From assembly GCF_004022705.2 (NCBI RefSeq), contig NZ_RZOY02000001.1:192956-256955 (forward strand): a DNA stretch of 64,000 nt, given 5' to 3'. The position numbers were made by a program, and so were the translations under genes. How positions within the stretch are numbered: the stretch's first letter is position 1; each line of letters opens with the position of its first letter. Positions 1 through 8,761 of the stretch are shown piece by piece. Below the pieces are notes generated by a model, which saw only the letters and a list, made by a program, of their open reading frames with translations, was not told the origin of the DNA and did no database searches. The stretch is from Mesorhizobium sp. M2D.F.Ca.ET.226.01.1.1. GTDB taxonomy: Bacteria > Pseudomonadota > Alphaproteobacteria > Rhizobiales > Rhizobiaceae.

Positions 1-132
1 GACGATGCTGTATGATTCATCAGTTGCCAGCCGCGCCCTTGCCCGCCTTGCTCTTCGCGGCCTACGGTTGCTGCCCTCGAAGTCTAGGGCGGAAACGAAG
101 GAGAAGGAGCGCCACAGCGCGCGCTGGAAAAG

Positions 133-1086
133 ATGGAAAAGGCAGATCTGGAAGAGCTGAAAAAGAAGGTGCCCTGCGCCGTCGTCCTGGAGCGTAAGGG
201 CTTCACCTTGGACGTGAAGGAGAGCACGCGCAAGGCGATGAAATATCGCCGGGAGGCAGCGATCATCATCGTCATTCATGACGGCAAGGGCTGGTTCGAC
301 CCGCGCTCCGACGGCAAGGGTGATGTCTTCCGCCTCGTCGAGCATGTCGAAGGCGTGCCATTCGTCGAGGCCATGAATGAAGTCGCCGGTCTCGTCGAAT
401 TCGTGCCGGCCGAGAAGGTCTGGGATCGGGGGTCCCGCGACCGGGAACCCGATCTTTCGGTCCCGGAACGCTGGCGGGCGAGGCGCAAGCCGTGGCGCGG
501 CTCGGCGACCTGGCGCTATCTCAATGACGCCCGCCATCTTCACGAAACCGTTCTCCGCGCTACGATCGCTGCCGGTATGCTGCGGGAGGGCCCGCATGGC
601 AGCATGTGGGCAGCGCATGTCGATTCAGCTGGCGTCATTACCGGATGGGAGGAGCGGGGCCCGGACTGGCGCGGCTTCGCCACCGGCGGCGCCAAGGTGC
701 TGTTTAGGCTCGGCCGTCCCGAAGCGCCTCGCCTCTGCGTGACCGAGGCGGCGATAGACGCCATGAGCCTCGCCGCACTCGAAGGCCTTAGTTTGGACAC
801 GCTCTATCTCAGCACCGGAGGCGGCTGGTCGCCGGCGACGGACGCGGCGATCCGGGCGCTCGCTGTCAGGCCTGGAGGCCAGCTTGTCGCCGCCACTGAC
901 AACAACAAGCAGGGCGACGTCTACGCTGGCAGGCTTCTTACCCTTGCCGAGGAGGCCGGATGCCCCGGTGAGCGATTGCGTCCTGTTGCCGACGATTGGA
1001 ACACCGATCTGAAAGCAATGGAGGAAGCGAGGGGAAAGGAGGAGAGAGGCCGACTGCCGCATGCCCGCCGGCCGCGTCAAGGGTGA
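133..1086 (+). CDS. DUF3991/TOPRIM domain protein
   Basis: A 317-residue protein of the DUF3991 plus TOPRIM family found on rhizobial plasmids and conjugative elements. Residues ~15-100 resemble the primase-type N-terminal region but lack zinc-binding cysteines. Residues ~110-185 match DUF3991. Residues ~195-290 form a TOPRIM-like fold, with the glutamate in VTEAAIDAMS and an acidic AATDNNKQGD motif. A primase or nuclease-like role in processing transferred single-stranded DNA is an inference from the family. The ATG at 133 is the first good start; a GGAAAAG precedes it. Assigned by motif order, so the domain call is firm but the activity is not shown. Confidence 0.75.
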   Translation: MEKADLEELKKKVPCAVVLERKGFTLDVKESTRKAMKYRREAAIIIVIHDGKGWFDPRSDGKGDVFRLVEHVEGVPFVEAMNEVAGLVEFVPAEKVWDRGSRDREPDLSVPERWRARRKPWRGSATWRYLNDARHLHETVLRATIAAGMLREGPHGSMWAAHVDSAGVITGWEERGPDWRGFATGGAKVLFRLGRPEAPRLCVTEAAIDAMSLAALEGLSLDTLYLSTGGGWSPATDAAIRALAVRPGGQLVAATDNNKQGDVYAGRLLTLAEEAGCPGERLRPVADDWNTDLKAMEEARGKEERGRLPHARRPRQG

Positions 1087-1225
1087 CGCTCCGCCCGGCT
1101 GCGCCGGCCCTTGACCCGCCCTGTCGGAGAGGCGGCTGCAGGGAGGGGTCCGGAAGGGCTGAAGATGATGGTGATCCGCGAGGGATGAACCGCGCTCCGG
1201 CCCGCAACTGGCCAAGGAGCCTCCC

Positions 1226-1828
1226 ATGACCCTTCAGTCCTCCATCCGCAAGATCTACCAGGGCGTCGCCGATCGTCGGCAGATGTATCGCCTGTTCGAT
1301 CGCCATGCCCAGCGGACCAATTGCTGGGAGAATGACGACAGCGCGCTGTTTGCTGGCGAGTGGTTCGAGATCGCTCGCGCCGAGCACGATTACATGCTCG
1401 ATATCCTGCCGCCGCTCTGGATGCGCGGGGACATGTTCGCGCTGCGTGAGTTCCTCACCGAGAGCGTCACCAGCGTGTTCTACACGATGCGCATCGACGG
1501 CAGCGCGCGCTATTTCCATGCCTATTGCGACCTATCTCAGGCCTGCTCCCCGGTCGAGACACGCCACGTCATCGTCGAGCGCGAGTCCTGGCCGGTAAAG
1601 GCGATGACGCATGAGGAGCGCCTCGAGCACATCTGGAGCGCCACGCACGACGAGTATCGGGGCTATGCCGGCGAGCGCTTTGTGCCCGAGCACCGCGGCA
1701 AACGCACCCTTCTCGTCTATGGCCCGGGGCGGACCGAGCTCAAGCTGCTTGAGGATCTCAGCGACGACGAGATTGCAGCCAAGCTGCCGGTGCATCTCAG
1801 GCACCTTCCCGCGAAGACCGCGGCGTGA
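1226..1828 (+). CDS. DUF1419 family protein
   Basis: A 200-residue soluble protein recognisable as the DUF1419 family, common next to DUF3991 and methylase/helicase genes on rhizobial plasmids; function unknown. It is rich in aromatic and acidic residues and has no signal peptide, membrane segment or known catalytic motif. The ATG at 1226 has AAGGAG eight bases upstream. It follows a 139-bp GC-rich leader that can fold strongly. Its stop overlaps the GTG of the next frame, so the two are probably translated together. Confidence 0.65.
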   Translation: MTLQSSIRKIYQGVADRRQMYRLFDRHAQRTNCWENDDSALFAGEWFEIARAEHDYMLDILPPLWMRGDMFALREFLTESVTSVFYTMRIDGSARYFHAYCDLSQACSPVETRHVIVERESWPVKAMTHEERLEHIWSATHDEYRGYAGERFVPEHRGKRTLLVYGPGRTELKLLEDLSDDEIAAKLPVHLRHLPAKTAA

Positions 1829-1839
1829 GGGGACCGGCG

Positions 1840-2238
1840 ATGTTCACGTTTCCCATTGTCGCCGTCCGGAAAGTCATCGAGCGCGGCATTGCCGATGCCG
1901 CCGTCAATGGCGGCTTCCGAAATCCCTACTACGGCACGCGCCCCGGCGAGGGCGAGAAGCCGGGCCTGTGGCTGGTCGGCGACCAGGGCGTCTACATCAT
2001 GTCCAACGGCAAGCTCGCGGAAGGCTCCCGCGCGCTCGTCGTCTATGCCGAGCAGTGCCATCCCAAGGGCGACTTCGACTGGTGGGACTACAAACGCCGC
2101 CACTTCGGCGCGGATGACGGCATCGAGTTCATCGAAGCCGAGCGGCTGATCCCGCTCGTCGACCGCAACTCCGGCGCCACCCACCTCAACGTTGAGCTCA
2201 CCGAGACCGACATCGCGCTCTCGCTGATCACCCGCTGA
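1840..2238 (+). CDS. DUF3085-like small protein
   Basis: A 132-residue protein resembling the DUF3085 family of rhizobial plasmids, with a central GLWLVGDQGVYIMSNGKL segment and a C-terminal block ending LSLITR. Function is unknown. I chose the ATG at 1840 because GAGGGGA lies about six bases upstream. A GTG at 1825 overlapping the previous stop is the alternative and would add five residues. It follows the DUF1419 gene directly, as in related elements. The family name is from memory of the motif and is only moderately certain. Confidence 0.6.
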   Translation: MFTFPIVAVRKVIERGIADAAVNGGFRNPYYGTRPGEGEKPGLWLVGDQGVYIMSNGKLAEGSRALVVYAEQCHPKGDFDWWDYKRRHFGADDGIEFIEAERLIPLVDRNSGATHLNVELTETDIALSLITR

Positions 2239-2318
2239 CCTTCCCAAACCCCCACCGCGACCACCGGCCGATCCTGCTCGGCCGGGCTCACGCGCGACCT
2301 CACCCAAGGAGAATTCCC

Positions 2319-5300
2319 ATGCCCAGCGACGATCCCTTCACGCTCGATCTTTTCGGCAATACTGCATTGTCGTCTGGTCTCGGCCTCGGCGTCACCGCCT
2401 TCGGCAGCAATTTCGGCACCGACGAGCCGGAGAACGGGCAATCCATGGTCCCCGCGGCGCTGGTTCCGCCAGCGAAGCGCAGCCCGGACACCGCCGCCGC
2501 CCTGGGCCCGCCCCGCGCTGCAGATGCCCGCGGAGAGGACTTCGTTCTCGCCGGCGACCGAGGCCTCGCCAAAGGCTGGAAGCAGCGTGCCATCGATAAC
2601 CTCGACGCCATTCGCCTCGCAGCCGAGATCGAGGACGTCGATCGGGCGGCGACGCCGGAGGAACAGGCGCGGCTCATCCGCTTCACTGGCTTCGGTGCCT
2701 CCGACCTCGCCAATGCCGTGTTTCGGCGCTCCGGCCAAAACGGTTTCCGATCCGGCTGGGATGAAATCGGTTCCGGCCTTGAAGAGACGGTGCCGCTCCA
2801 CGAATACGCCTCGCTCGCCCGCTGCACGCAATATGCGCACTTCACGCCGGAGTTCATCGTAAGAGCGATGTGGTCAGGCCTGCAGCGCCTAGGCTGGCGT
2901 GGAGGCAAGGTGCTCGAACCCGGCATCGGCACCGGCCTGTTTCCGGCACTCATGCCCGCGACCCTGCGCGATGCGTCCCACGTCACCGGTGTCGAGCTCG
3001 ATCCGGTGACGGCGCGCATCGCCCGCCTGCTGCAGCCGCGCGCACGTATCGTCAATGCGGACTTCGCCCGCGCTGACCTTCCGGCCTCATTCGACCTTGC
3101 CATAGGCAATCCGCCCTTCTCAGATCGCACTGTGCGCTCGGACCGCATGTATCGGTCGATGGGGTTGCGCCTGCACGACTATTTCATCGCGCGATCTATT
3201 GACCTTCTGAAGCCTGGCGGTCTCGCGGCGTTCGTGACCAGCGTGGGCACGATGGATAAGGCGGACAGCTCGGCGCGCGAGCATATCGCGAAGTCCGCCG
3301 ACCTCGTCGCCGCCATCCGCCTGCCGGAGGGCAGCTTCCGGCAGGACGCCGGCCCCGACGTCGTGGTCGACATTCTCTTTTTCCGCAAGCGCAAGCCCGG
3401 CGAGGCCGAAGGCGATGTCAGCTGGCTCGAAATCGACGAGGTCCGCCCAGCCGATCGCGACGATAGCGCGATCCGCTTGAACCGCTGGTTCGCGAGGCAC
3501 TCCGATTTCGTGCTCGGCAGCCACGCCACGAAGTCCGGTCCCTTCGGCGATACTTACACCTGTCTGCCGCGCCAAGGCGTCGACCTCGAGCAGGCTCTTT
3601 CCGAAGCGATCTCTCTTCTTCCGGAAGCGATCTATGACGGCGAGCCCGAGGTCATTGATCGCGACGCCGACGACAGCATCGACTGCGTCGACGACCTTCG
3701 TCCTGACGCGATCGCTATCCGTGCGGGCAGCTACTTCATTGCCATGAACACAGCACTGATGCAGATGGTCGACGGCGCGCCTGTGCCCATCACGGTGCGC
3801 AAGGGACGCAGTGCCCACGGAGTGCCGGACAAGCACGCCCGCATCATCCGCAAGCTGATCCCGATCCGCGACGCCTTGCGCGAGGTGCTGAAAGCGCAAG
3901 AGCTCGATCGGCCGTGGAAGCCGGCACAGGTCAAGCTGCGGATCGCCTGGTCGAACTTCGTGCGCGCCTTCGGTCCTATCAACACCACGGTGGTGTCGAC
4001 CAGCGAGGACCCGGAGACCGGGGAGATGCGCGAGACGCATCGGCGGCCGAACCTGCAGCCCTTCCTCGACGATCCCGATTGCTGGCTGGTCGCCTCGATC
4101 GAAGACTACGATCTCGAGACCAATACGGCGCGGCCCGGGCCGATCTTCACCGAACGCGTGATTGCTCCACCATCGGCGCCGATCATCACTTGCGCCGCCG
4201 ATGCATTGGCCGTGGTGCTCAACGAGCGCGGCCATGTCGACATCGAACACATCGCCGAGCTGCTTCATGACGATGTCGATCCCGTCATCACCGAACTAGG
4301 CGACGCCATCTTCCGCGATCCCGAGAGCGGCGGATGGCAGACGGCCGACGCCTATCTTTCCGGTCAGGTCCGCGACAAGCTCAAGATGGCGCAAGCCGTA
4401 GCCGCTCTAGATCCGCTCTTCGAGCGCAATGTCCGGGCGCTTGTCGTCGTCCAGCCGGCCGATCTCGGCCCCTCTGACATCACCGCCCGTCTCGGCGCGC
4501 CGTGGATTCCGGCAGCCGACGTCGTCGCCTTCGTCAAAGAAACCATGGGGGCCGAGATCCGCATCCATCACATGCCCGAACTGGCATCGTGGACGGTTGA
4601 GGCCCGGCAGCTCGGCTATATGGCGGCCGGCACGTCGGAATGGGGCACTGGGCGCCGTCATGCCGGCGAGCTCATCGCCGATGCACTGAACAGCCGCGTG
4701 CCGCAGATCTTCGATACCATCAAAGAGGGGGACAACGAACGGCGGGTGCTCAACGTCGTCGACACGGAGGCGGCCAAGGAGAAGCTCGCCAAGATCAAGA
4801 CGGCGTTCCAGACCTGGATCTGGTCCGATCCCGATCGGACCGACCGGCTGGCGCGGGTCTATAACGACCGCTTCAACAATATCGCGCCCCGGCACTTCAA
4901 CGGGGACCACCTGCAACTCCCGGGCGCCTCTGGCGCCTTTTCTCTCTATCGGCACCAGAAGCGCGGCATCTGGCGCATCGTCTCGGCGGGCTCGACCTAC
5001 CTCGCCCATGCGGTCGGCGCAGGCAAGACGATGACTGTTGCCGCCGCCGTCATGGAGCAGAAACGGCTCGGCCTGATTGCCAAGGCAATGTTGGTCGTGC
5101 CCGGCCATTGCCTTGCGCAGGCGGCCCGCGAGTTCTTGGCGCTTTATCCGACGGCGCGAATCCTGGTCGCTGACGAGACCAACTTCACCAAAGACAAGCG
5201 GCACCGATTCCTGTCGCGGGCCGCGACCGCGACTTGGGACGCCATCATCATCACTCATTCTGCTTTCCGCTTCATCGGCGTGCCGTCCGCCTTCGAGCAC

Positions 5301-6770
5301 CAGATAATTCACGACGAGCTGGAGCTCTATGAATCGTTGCTCACCAAGGTCGAGAGCGGTGACCGTGTATCGCGCAAGCGCCTCGAGCGGCTGAAGGAAG
5401 GCCTCCAGGAACGGCTGGTGTCGTTGGCGACCCGCAAGGATGACCTGCTGACGATCTCGGAGATCGGCGTCGATCAGATCATCGTCGACGAGGCGCAGGA
5501 GTTCCGCAAGCTCCCCTTCGCCACGAACATGTCGACGCTCAAGGGCATCGATCCGAACGGCTCGCAGCGCGCCTGGGACCTCTATGTAAAATCGCGTTTC
5601 ACCGAGACCAAGAATCCGGGCCGTGCGCTCGTACTCGCTTCCGGCGCCCCGATCACAAACACGCTCGGCGAAATGTTCTCGGTGCAGCGATATCTCGGCT
5701 ATGCCGCGCTCGCCGACCGGGGCCTGCACGAGTTCGACGCCTGGGCCTCGACCTTCGGCGATGTCACCACCGAGCTCGAACTGCAGCCCAACGGCAAGTA
5801 CAAGCCGGTCACGCGCTTCGCGACCTTCGTCAACGTCCCCGAGCTCATCGCCATGTTCCGCTCCTTCGCGGACGTGGTTATGTCCGAGGATTTGCGCGAC
5901 TACGTCAGGGTGCCGGCGCTATCGACCGGCGCGCGGCAGATCAGGACCTCGAAGCCTTCCGCTGCCTTCAAGCGCTACCAGGTCCTGCTCGATGCCCGGA
6001 TCAAGGCGATCGAGCGACGCGATCGGCCGCCCGAACCCGGCGACGACATCCTGCTCTCTGTCATCACCGACGGCCGCCACGCGGCGATCGACCTGCGCCT
6101 CGTCGATCTCGACAGTGACAACGAGCCGGACAACAAGCTCAACGAGCTCATCGGCAACGCTTTCCGTATCTGGCAGGAGACTGCCGGCAACGCCTATGTC
6201 CGTCCTGATGGCAAGCGCTTCGAGCTGACGGGTGCTGCCCAAATGATCTTCTCCGATCTTGGCACGGTCAGGGTCGAGAAGACGCGCGGCTTCTCCGCCT
6301 ATCGCTGGATCCGCGACGAGCTGGTGCGTCTCGGCGTGCCTGCGTCGGAAATCGCCTTCATGCAGGATTTCAAGAAGTCGGAGGCCAAGCAGCGCCTGTT
6401 CGGCGATGTACGTGCCGGCAAGGTCCGCTTCCTCATCGGCTCGTCCGACACGATGGGCACCGGCGTCAACGCGCAGCTGCGGCTCAAGGCCTTGCACCAT
6501 CTCGACGTGCCCTGGCTCCCTTCACAGATCGAGCAGCGGGAAGGTCGCATCCTGCGGCAGGGCAACCAGCATGATATCGTAGACATCTTCGCCTATGCCA
6601 CGGAAGGCTCGATGGACGCCCAGATGTGGCAGAACAATGAGCGCAAGGCCCGCTTCATCGCCGCCGCACTTTCGGGCGACACGTCCATCCGCCGGCTCGA
6701 GGACCTCGGTCACGGGCAGGCCAACAGTTTGCCATGGCCAAGGCCATTGCCTCGGGCGACCCGCGCCTGA
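2319..6770 (+). CDS. N-6 DNA methylase / SNF2-type helicase (N-terminal 1483 aa of a frameshifted gene)
   Basis: Main part of a giant plasmid-borne methyltransferase-helicase related to the strawberry-notch/phage methylase-helicase group. The SAM-binding motif LEPGIGTG is near residue 198 and the adenine-methylase motif GNPPFS near 262. Walker A (AVGAGKT) is near 897, a DEAQ box near 1055, and the helicase C-terminal motifs SSDTMGTGVNAQ and QREGRILRQG near 1375-1410. Intact relatives run on for about 200 residues after the GQAN motif. Here the frame is lost at 6725/6726, giving an 18-residue junk tail. The missing C-terminus lies in another frame at 6734-7429. The ATG at 2319 follows AAGGAGAATTCCC. 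Probable roles are protection of transferred DNA or remodelling, by family inference only. Confidence 0.85.
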   Translation: MPSDDPFTLDLFGNTALSSGLGLGVTAFGSNFGTDEPENGQSMVPAALVPPAKRSPDTAAALGPPRAADARGEDFVLAGDRGLAKGWKQRAIDNLDAIRLAAEIEDVDRAATPEEQARLIRFTGFGASDLANAVFRRSGQNGFRSGWDEIGSGLEETVPLHEYASLARCTQYAHFTPEFIVRAMWSGLQRLGWRGGKVLEPGIGTGLFPALMPATLRDASHVTGVELDPVTARIARLLQPRARIVNADFARADLPASFDLAIGNPPFSDRTVRSDRMYRSMGLRLHDYFIARSIDLLKPGGLAAFVTSVGTMDKADSSAREHIAKSADLVAAIRLPEGSFRQDAGPDVVVDILFFRKRKPGEAEGDVSWLEIDEVRPADRDDSAIRLNRWFARHSDFVLGSHATKSGPFGDTYTCLPRQGVDLEQALSEAISLLPEAIYDGEPEVIDRDADDSIDCVDDLRPDAIAIRAGSYFIAMNTALMQMVDGAPVPITVRKGRSAHGVPDKHARIIRKLIPIRDALREVLKAQELDRPWKPAQVKLRIAWSNFVRAFGPINTTVVSTSEDPETGEMRETHRRPNLQPFLDDPDCWLVASIEDYDLETNTARPGPIFTERVIAPPSAPIITCAADALAVVLNERGHVDIEHIAELLHDDVDPVITELGDAIFRDPESGGWQTADAYLSGQVRDKLKMAQAVAALDPLFERNVRALVVVQPADLGPSDITARLGAPWIPAADVVAFVKETMGAEIRIHHMPELASWTVEARQLGYMAAGTSEWGTGRRHAGELIADALNSRVPQIFDTIKEGDNERRVLNVVDTEAAKEKLAKIKTAFQTWIWSDPDRTDRLARVYNDRFNNIAPRHFNGDHLQLPGASGAFSLYRHQKRGIWRIVSAGSTYLAHAVGAGKTMTVAAAVMEQKRLGLIAKAMLVVPGHCLAQAAREFLALYPTARILVADETNFTKDKRHRFLSRAATATWDAIIITHSAFRFIGVPSAFEHQIIHDELELYESLLTKVESGDRVSRKRLERLKEGLQERLVSLATRKDDLLTISEIGVDQIIVDEAQEFRKLPFATNMSTLKGIDPNGSQRAWDLYVKSRFTETKNPGRALVLASGAPITNTLGEMFSVQRYLGYAALADRGLHEFDAWASTFGDVTTELELQPNGKYKPVTRFATFVNVPELIAMFRSFADVVMSEDLRDYVRVPALSTGARQIRTSKPSAAFKRYQVLLDARIKAIERRDRPPEPGDDILLSVITDGRHAAIDLRLVDLDSDNEPDNKLNELIGNAFRIWQETAGNAYVRPDGKRFELTGAAQMIFSDLGTVRVEKTRGFSAYRWIRDELVRLGVPASEIAFMQDFKKSEAKQRLFGDVRAGKVRFLIGSSDTMGTGVNAQLRLKALHHLDVPWLPSQIEQREGRILRQGNQHDIVDIFAYATEGSMDAQMWQNNERKARFIAAALSGDTSIRRLEDLGHGQANSLPWPRPLPRATRA

Positions 6771-7429
6771 TGCAGAAGGCGGGCCTCGAGGCCGAAATCG
6801 CCAGGCTCGAACGCCTTCGCGCCGCACATCAGGACGATCAGTTCGCGATCCGCCGTCAGATCCGCGACGCCGAACGCGACATCGAGCACTCGACCCGACG
6901 CATCGAAGAGATCGGTAAGGACCTCGACCGCCTTGTTCCGACTGCGGGCGAGGCGTTCCGCATGACCGTGCGATTCGACACTTTCGCTGAGCGCAAGCTC
7001 GCCGGGCGCGCGCTCATGAAGGAGATCCTGACCCTCGTTCAGCTCCAGCACGCCGGCAACACCGTCATCGCGACGATCGGCGGCTTCGAGCTGGAATATT
7101 CCGGCGAACGCTTCGGCCAGGACGGCTATCGCTATTCCACCATGCTCGTGCGCACCGGAGCCGAGACGGAAATCGAGCTACCGGTCACCACCACGTCGCT
7201 CGGTGCGATCGCCCGGGTGGAGCACGCTCTCGGCGCCTTGGAGGATGAACAGGAACGCTGTCGGCATCGCGTCTCCGACGCTGAGCAACGGCTGGGTTCC
7301 TATCGCTCGCGCGAGGGGGGCACGTTCGCCTTCTCGGGTGAGCTGGTCGAGAAGCGCCGGCAGCTTGCCGAAATCGAGAAGTCCCTGGCGCGCGACGTCG
7401 TGGCGGGTGGCGAACGCGCCGCTGCCTAG
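6734..7429 (+). CDS. C-terminal part of the frameshifted methylase/helicase
   Basis: A 231-codon frame holding the coiled-coil C-terminal domain that normally continues the upstream methylase/helicase. It begins MAKAIASGDPRLMQKAGLEAEIARLE and contains long charged helices. The ATG at 6734 is an internal methionine of the ancestral protein rather than a real start: no ribosome site precedes it, and the coding signal continues upstream across the break. Inserting one C between 6725 and 6726 restores AAC CAG TTT GCC ATG and joins both frames. As it stands the fragment is probably translated poorly or not at all. Confidence 0.8.
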   Translation: MAKAIASGDPRLMQKAGLEAEIARLERLRAAHQDDQFAIRRQIRDAERDIEHSTRRIEEIGKDLDRLVPTAGEAFRMTVRFDTFAERKLAGRALMKEILTLVQLQHAGNTVIATIGGFELEYSGERFGQDGYRYSTMLVRTGAETEIELPVTTTSLGAIARVEHALGALEDEQERCRHRVSDAEQRLGSYRSREGGTFAFSGELVEKRRQLAEIEKSLARDVVAGGERAAA

Positions 7430-7442
7430 CCGGCCTCGAAGC

Positions 7443-7473
7443 TCGCCGGTCAGCGTTACCTGTTGACCGGCGA
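7443..7473 (+). terminator. Hairpin after the methylase/helicase gene
   Basis: Perfect 10-bp inverted repeat TCGCCGGTCA/TGACCGGCGA with an 11-nt loop, 13 bp after the stop at 7429. There is no T-tract, so it may be a Rho-assisted or mRNA-stabilising end. Confidence 0.5.
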
Positions 7474-7688
7474 CCGCCGTTCGCTAAGCTGGCTGTGTCC
7501 GAGCAAAGGATGGCGCCGGACAAACCACCAAGCCATTCCCGATAACCGGCGAGCGGATCATCCGTAGCGCCGAAGATAAAAAGAAACAGCACCAGCTCAT
7601 GCTGGCCGCGCTGCGCAAGATTTCCATCAAGAGCAAGATCTGGCTGCTGTCGAATTGGCAGGGCAGCCTCAACGCATATGGAGATTCC

Positions 7689-8483
7689 ATGCGGTACGCA
7701 CTTTTCAATGGGGAGCGGCATGAAGCCGAGCCCCATCTTGTCGGAACCTGTCCAGGATGCGCTAAAGCGATGATCGCGAAATGCGGCAGCCAGAGAATTC
7801 ACCACTGGGCCCACAAGGGCGCGCGAGGCTGCGACCCATGGTGGGAGCCGGAGACACCATGGCACCGCACATGGAAGGGGCACTTCGACGAGTCCTGGCA
7901 GGAGGTTGCCCTGCATGACGAAGGTGGGCAGAAGCACATTGCGGACGTGCGGACCGAGCATGGCCTTGTGCTGGAGTTCCAGCACTCGCACATCTCGCCA
8001 GTTGAGCGGCAGTCGCGTGAGGACTCCTATCGCAACATGGTATGGATCGTCGACGGAACCCGGCGCAAGCGGGACCTGCCACGATTTATTGACGGCCGCC
8101 GATCACTACGGTTCTCGCCTTGGACCGGCATCTACACAACGCCGTTTCCGTACGAGTGCTTCCCATCTGATTGGCTCGACAGCGCTGCCCCGGTTTTCTT
8201 CGACTTTGCAGGCATGGATCCGGTCGACCCGCGCGCCGGTATCGAACAACGCCTGTTGTGGGGATTGCTGCCTGGACGCGCCGACGGGCACGCCGTTGTC
8301 GTCGCTTTTGCTCGCGAGCATATCATTCTGGCAGCGCGCACTCGACCGCAGATCGTTCCGGCGCGCGAGATCGTTGCTACCATAGGCTCCCGATATCGAG
8401 CCGCGCGCGTCGAGGCGTATCGGTATGCTGCACGGCCTGCCTGGCGCCGGCGGACACTACGGCGTCATACCGCTCGGCTTTAG
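7689..8483 (+). CDS. CoiA-like competence/nuclease-type protein
   Basis: A 264-residue protein resembling the CoiA family. An N-terminal CPGC zinc-ribbon-like segment leads into IHHWAHK, then a nuclease-like core with ADVRTEHGLVLEFQHSHIS, the pattern of the CoiA/restriction-endonuclease-like fold (D, E-x-Q, H). CoiA proteins act on single-stranded DNA in recombination; a role with incoming conjugative DNA is an inference. I start it at ATG 7689 (MRYALFNGERHEAEP) because TGGAGA lies just upstream. The 30 extra codons back to 7599 lack a ribosome site. Residues after ~265 of the longer frame are basic and low in similarity. Confidence 0.7.
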   Translation: MRYALFNGERHEAEPHLVGTCPGCAKAMIAKCGSQRIHHWAHKGARGCDPWWEPETPWHRTWKGHFDESWQEVALHDEGGQKHIADVRTEHGLVLEFQHSHISPVERQSREDSYRNMVWIVDGTRRKRDLPRFIDGRRSLRFSPWTGIYTTPFPYECFPSDWLDSAAPVFFDFAGMDPVDPRAGIEQRLLWGLLPGRADGHAVVVAFAREHIILAARTRPQIVPAREIVATIGSRYRAARVEAYRYAARPAWRRRTLRRHTARL

Positions 8484-8663
8484 CCGAGGTCTTGGGAAAG
8501 GGGAAACAAAGCAGGAGGAAGAGGAGATGAGCCCGCTCGCAGATCGGGCGGACCGCTGAGGCTGGCGCTCAATCGCTCCCGTCGCGATCCCGGCCCGTCA
8601 TCCTGCGCAGGGCTCACAAGCCCCGCTTGGCTAGCCGGTCAGGGATGCTCGTTCGCAATTGCA

Positions 8664-8688
8664 CCGGCCCGCCCGCTCCGCGGGCCGG
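8664..8688 (+). promoter_or_regulatory. Leader hairpin upstream of the ParB-like gene
   Basis: A 9-bp perfect GC stem (CCGGCCCGC/GCGGGCCGG) with a 7-nt loop. It is followed at 8693-8709 by a second small stem GTCTTC/GAAGAC. Both lie in the 5' leader, about 60-100 bp before the start at 8762. One of several such leaders in this region. Confidence 0.45.
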
Positions 8689-8761
8689 GGGATGTCTTCG
8701 GGAAGAAGACGGAAAGGGACCGGCGATGTGCCGTGTCCGCAATCCCCAAAGGAGCATCTCC

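Noticed and set aside
12..197. A 61-codon frame at the window start
   Set aside because: It overlaps the DUF3991 gene in another frame and is Arg-rich; nothing supports it.
3120..5729. Long minus-strand open frames of 382 and 440 codons
   Set aside because: They are antisense to the methylase/helicase gene, a common artefact in GC-rich coding DNA; no motifs or ribosome sites.
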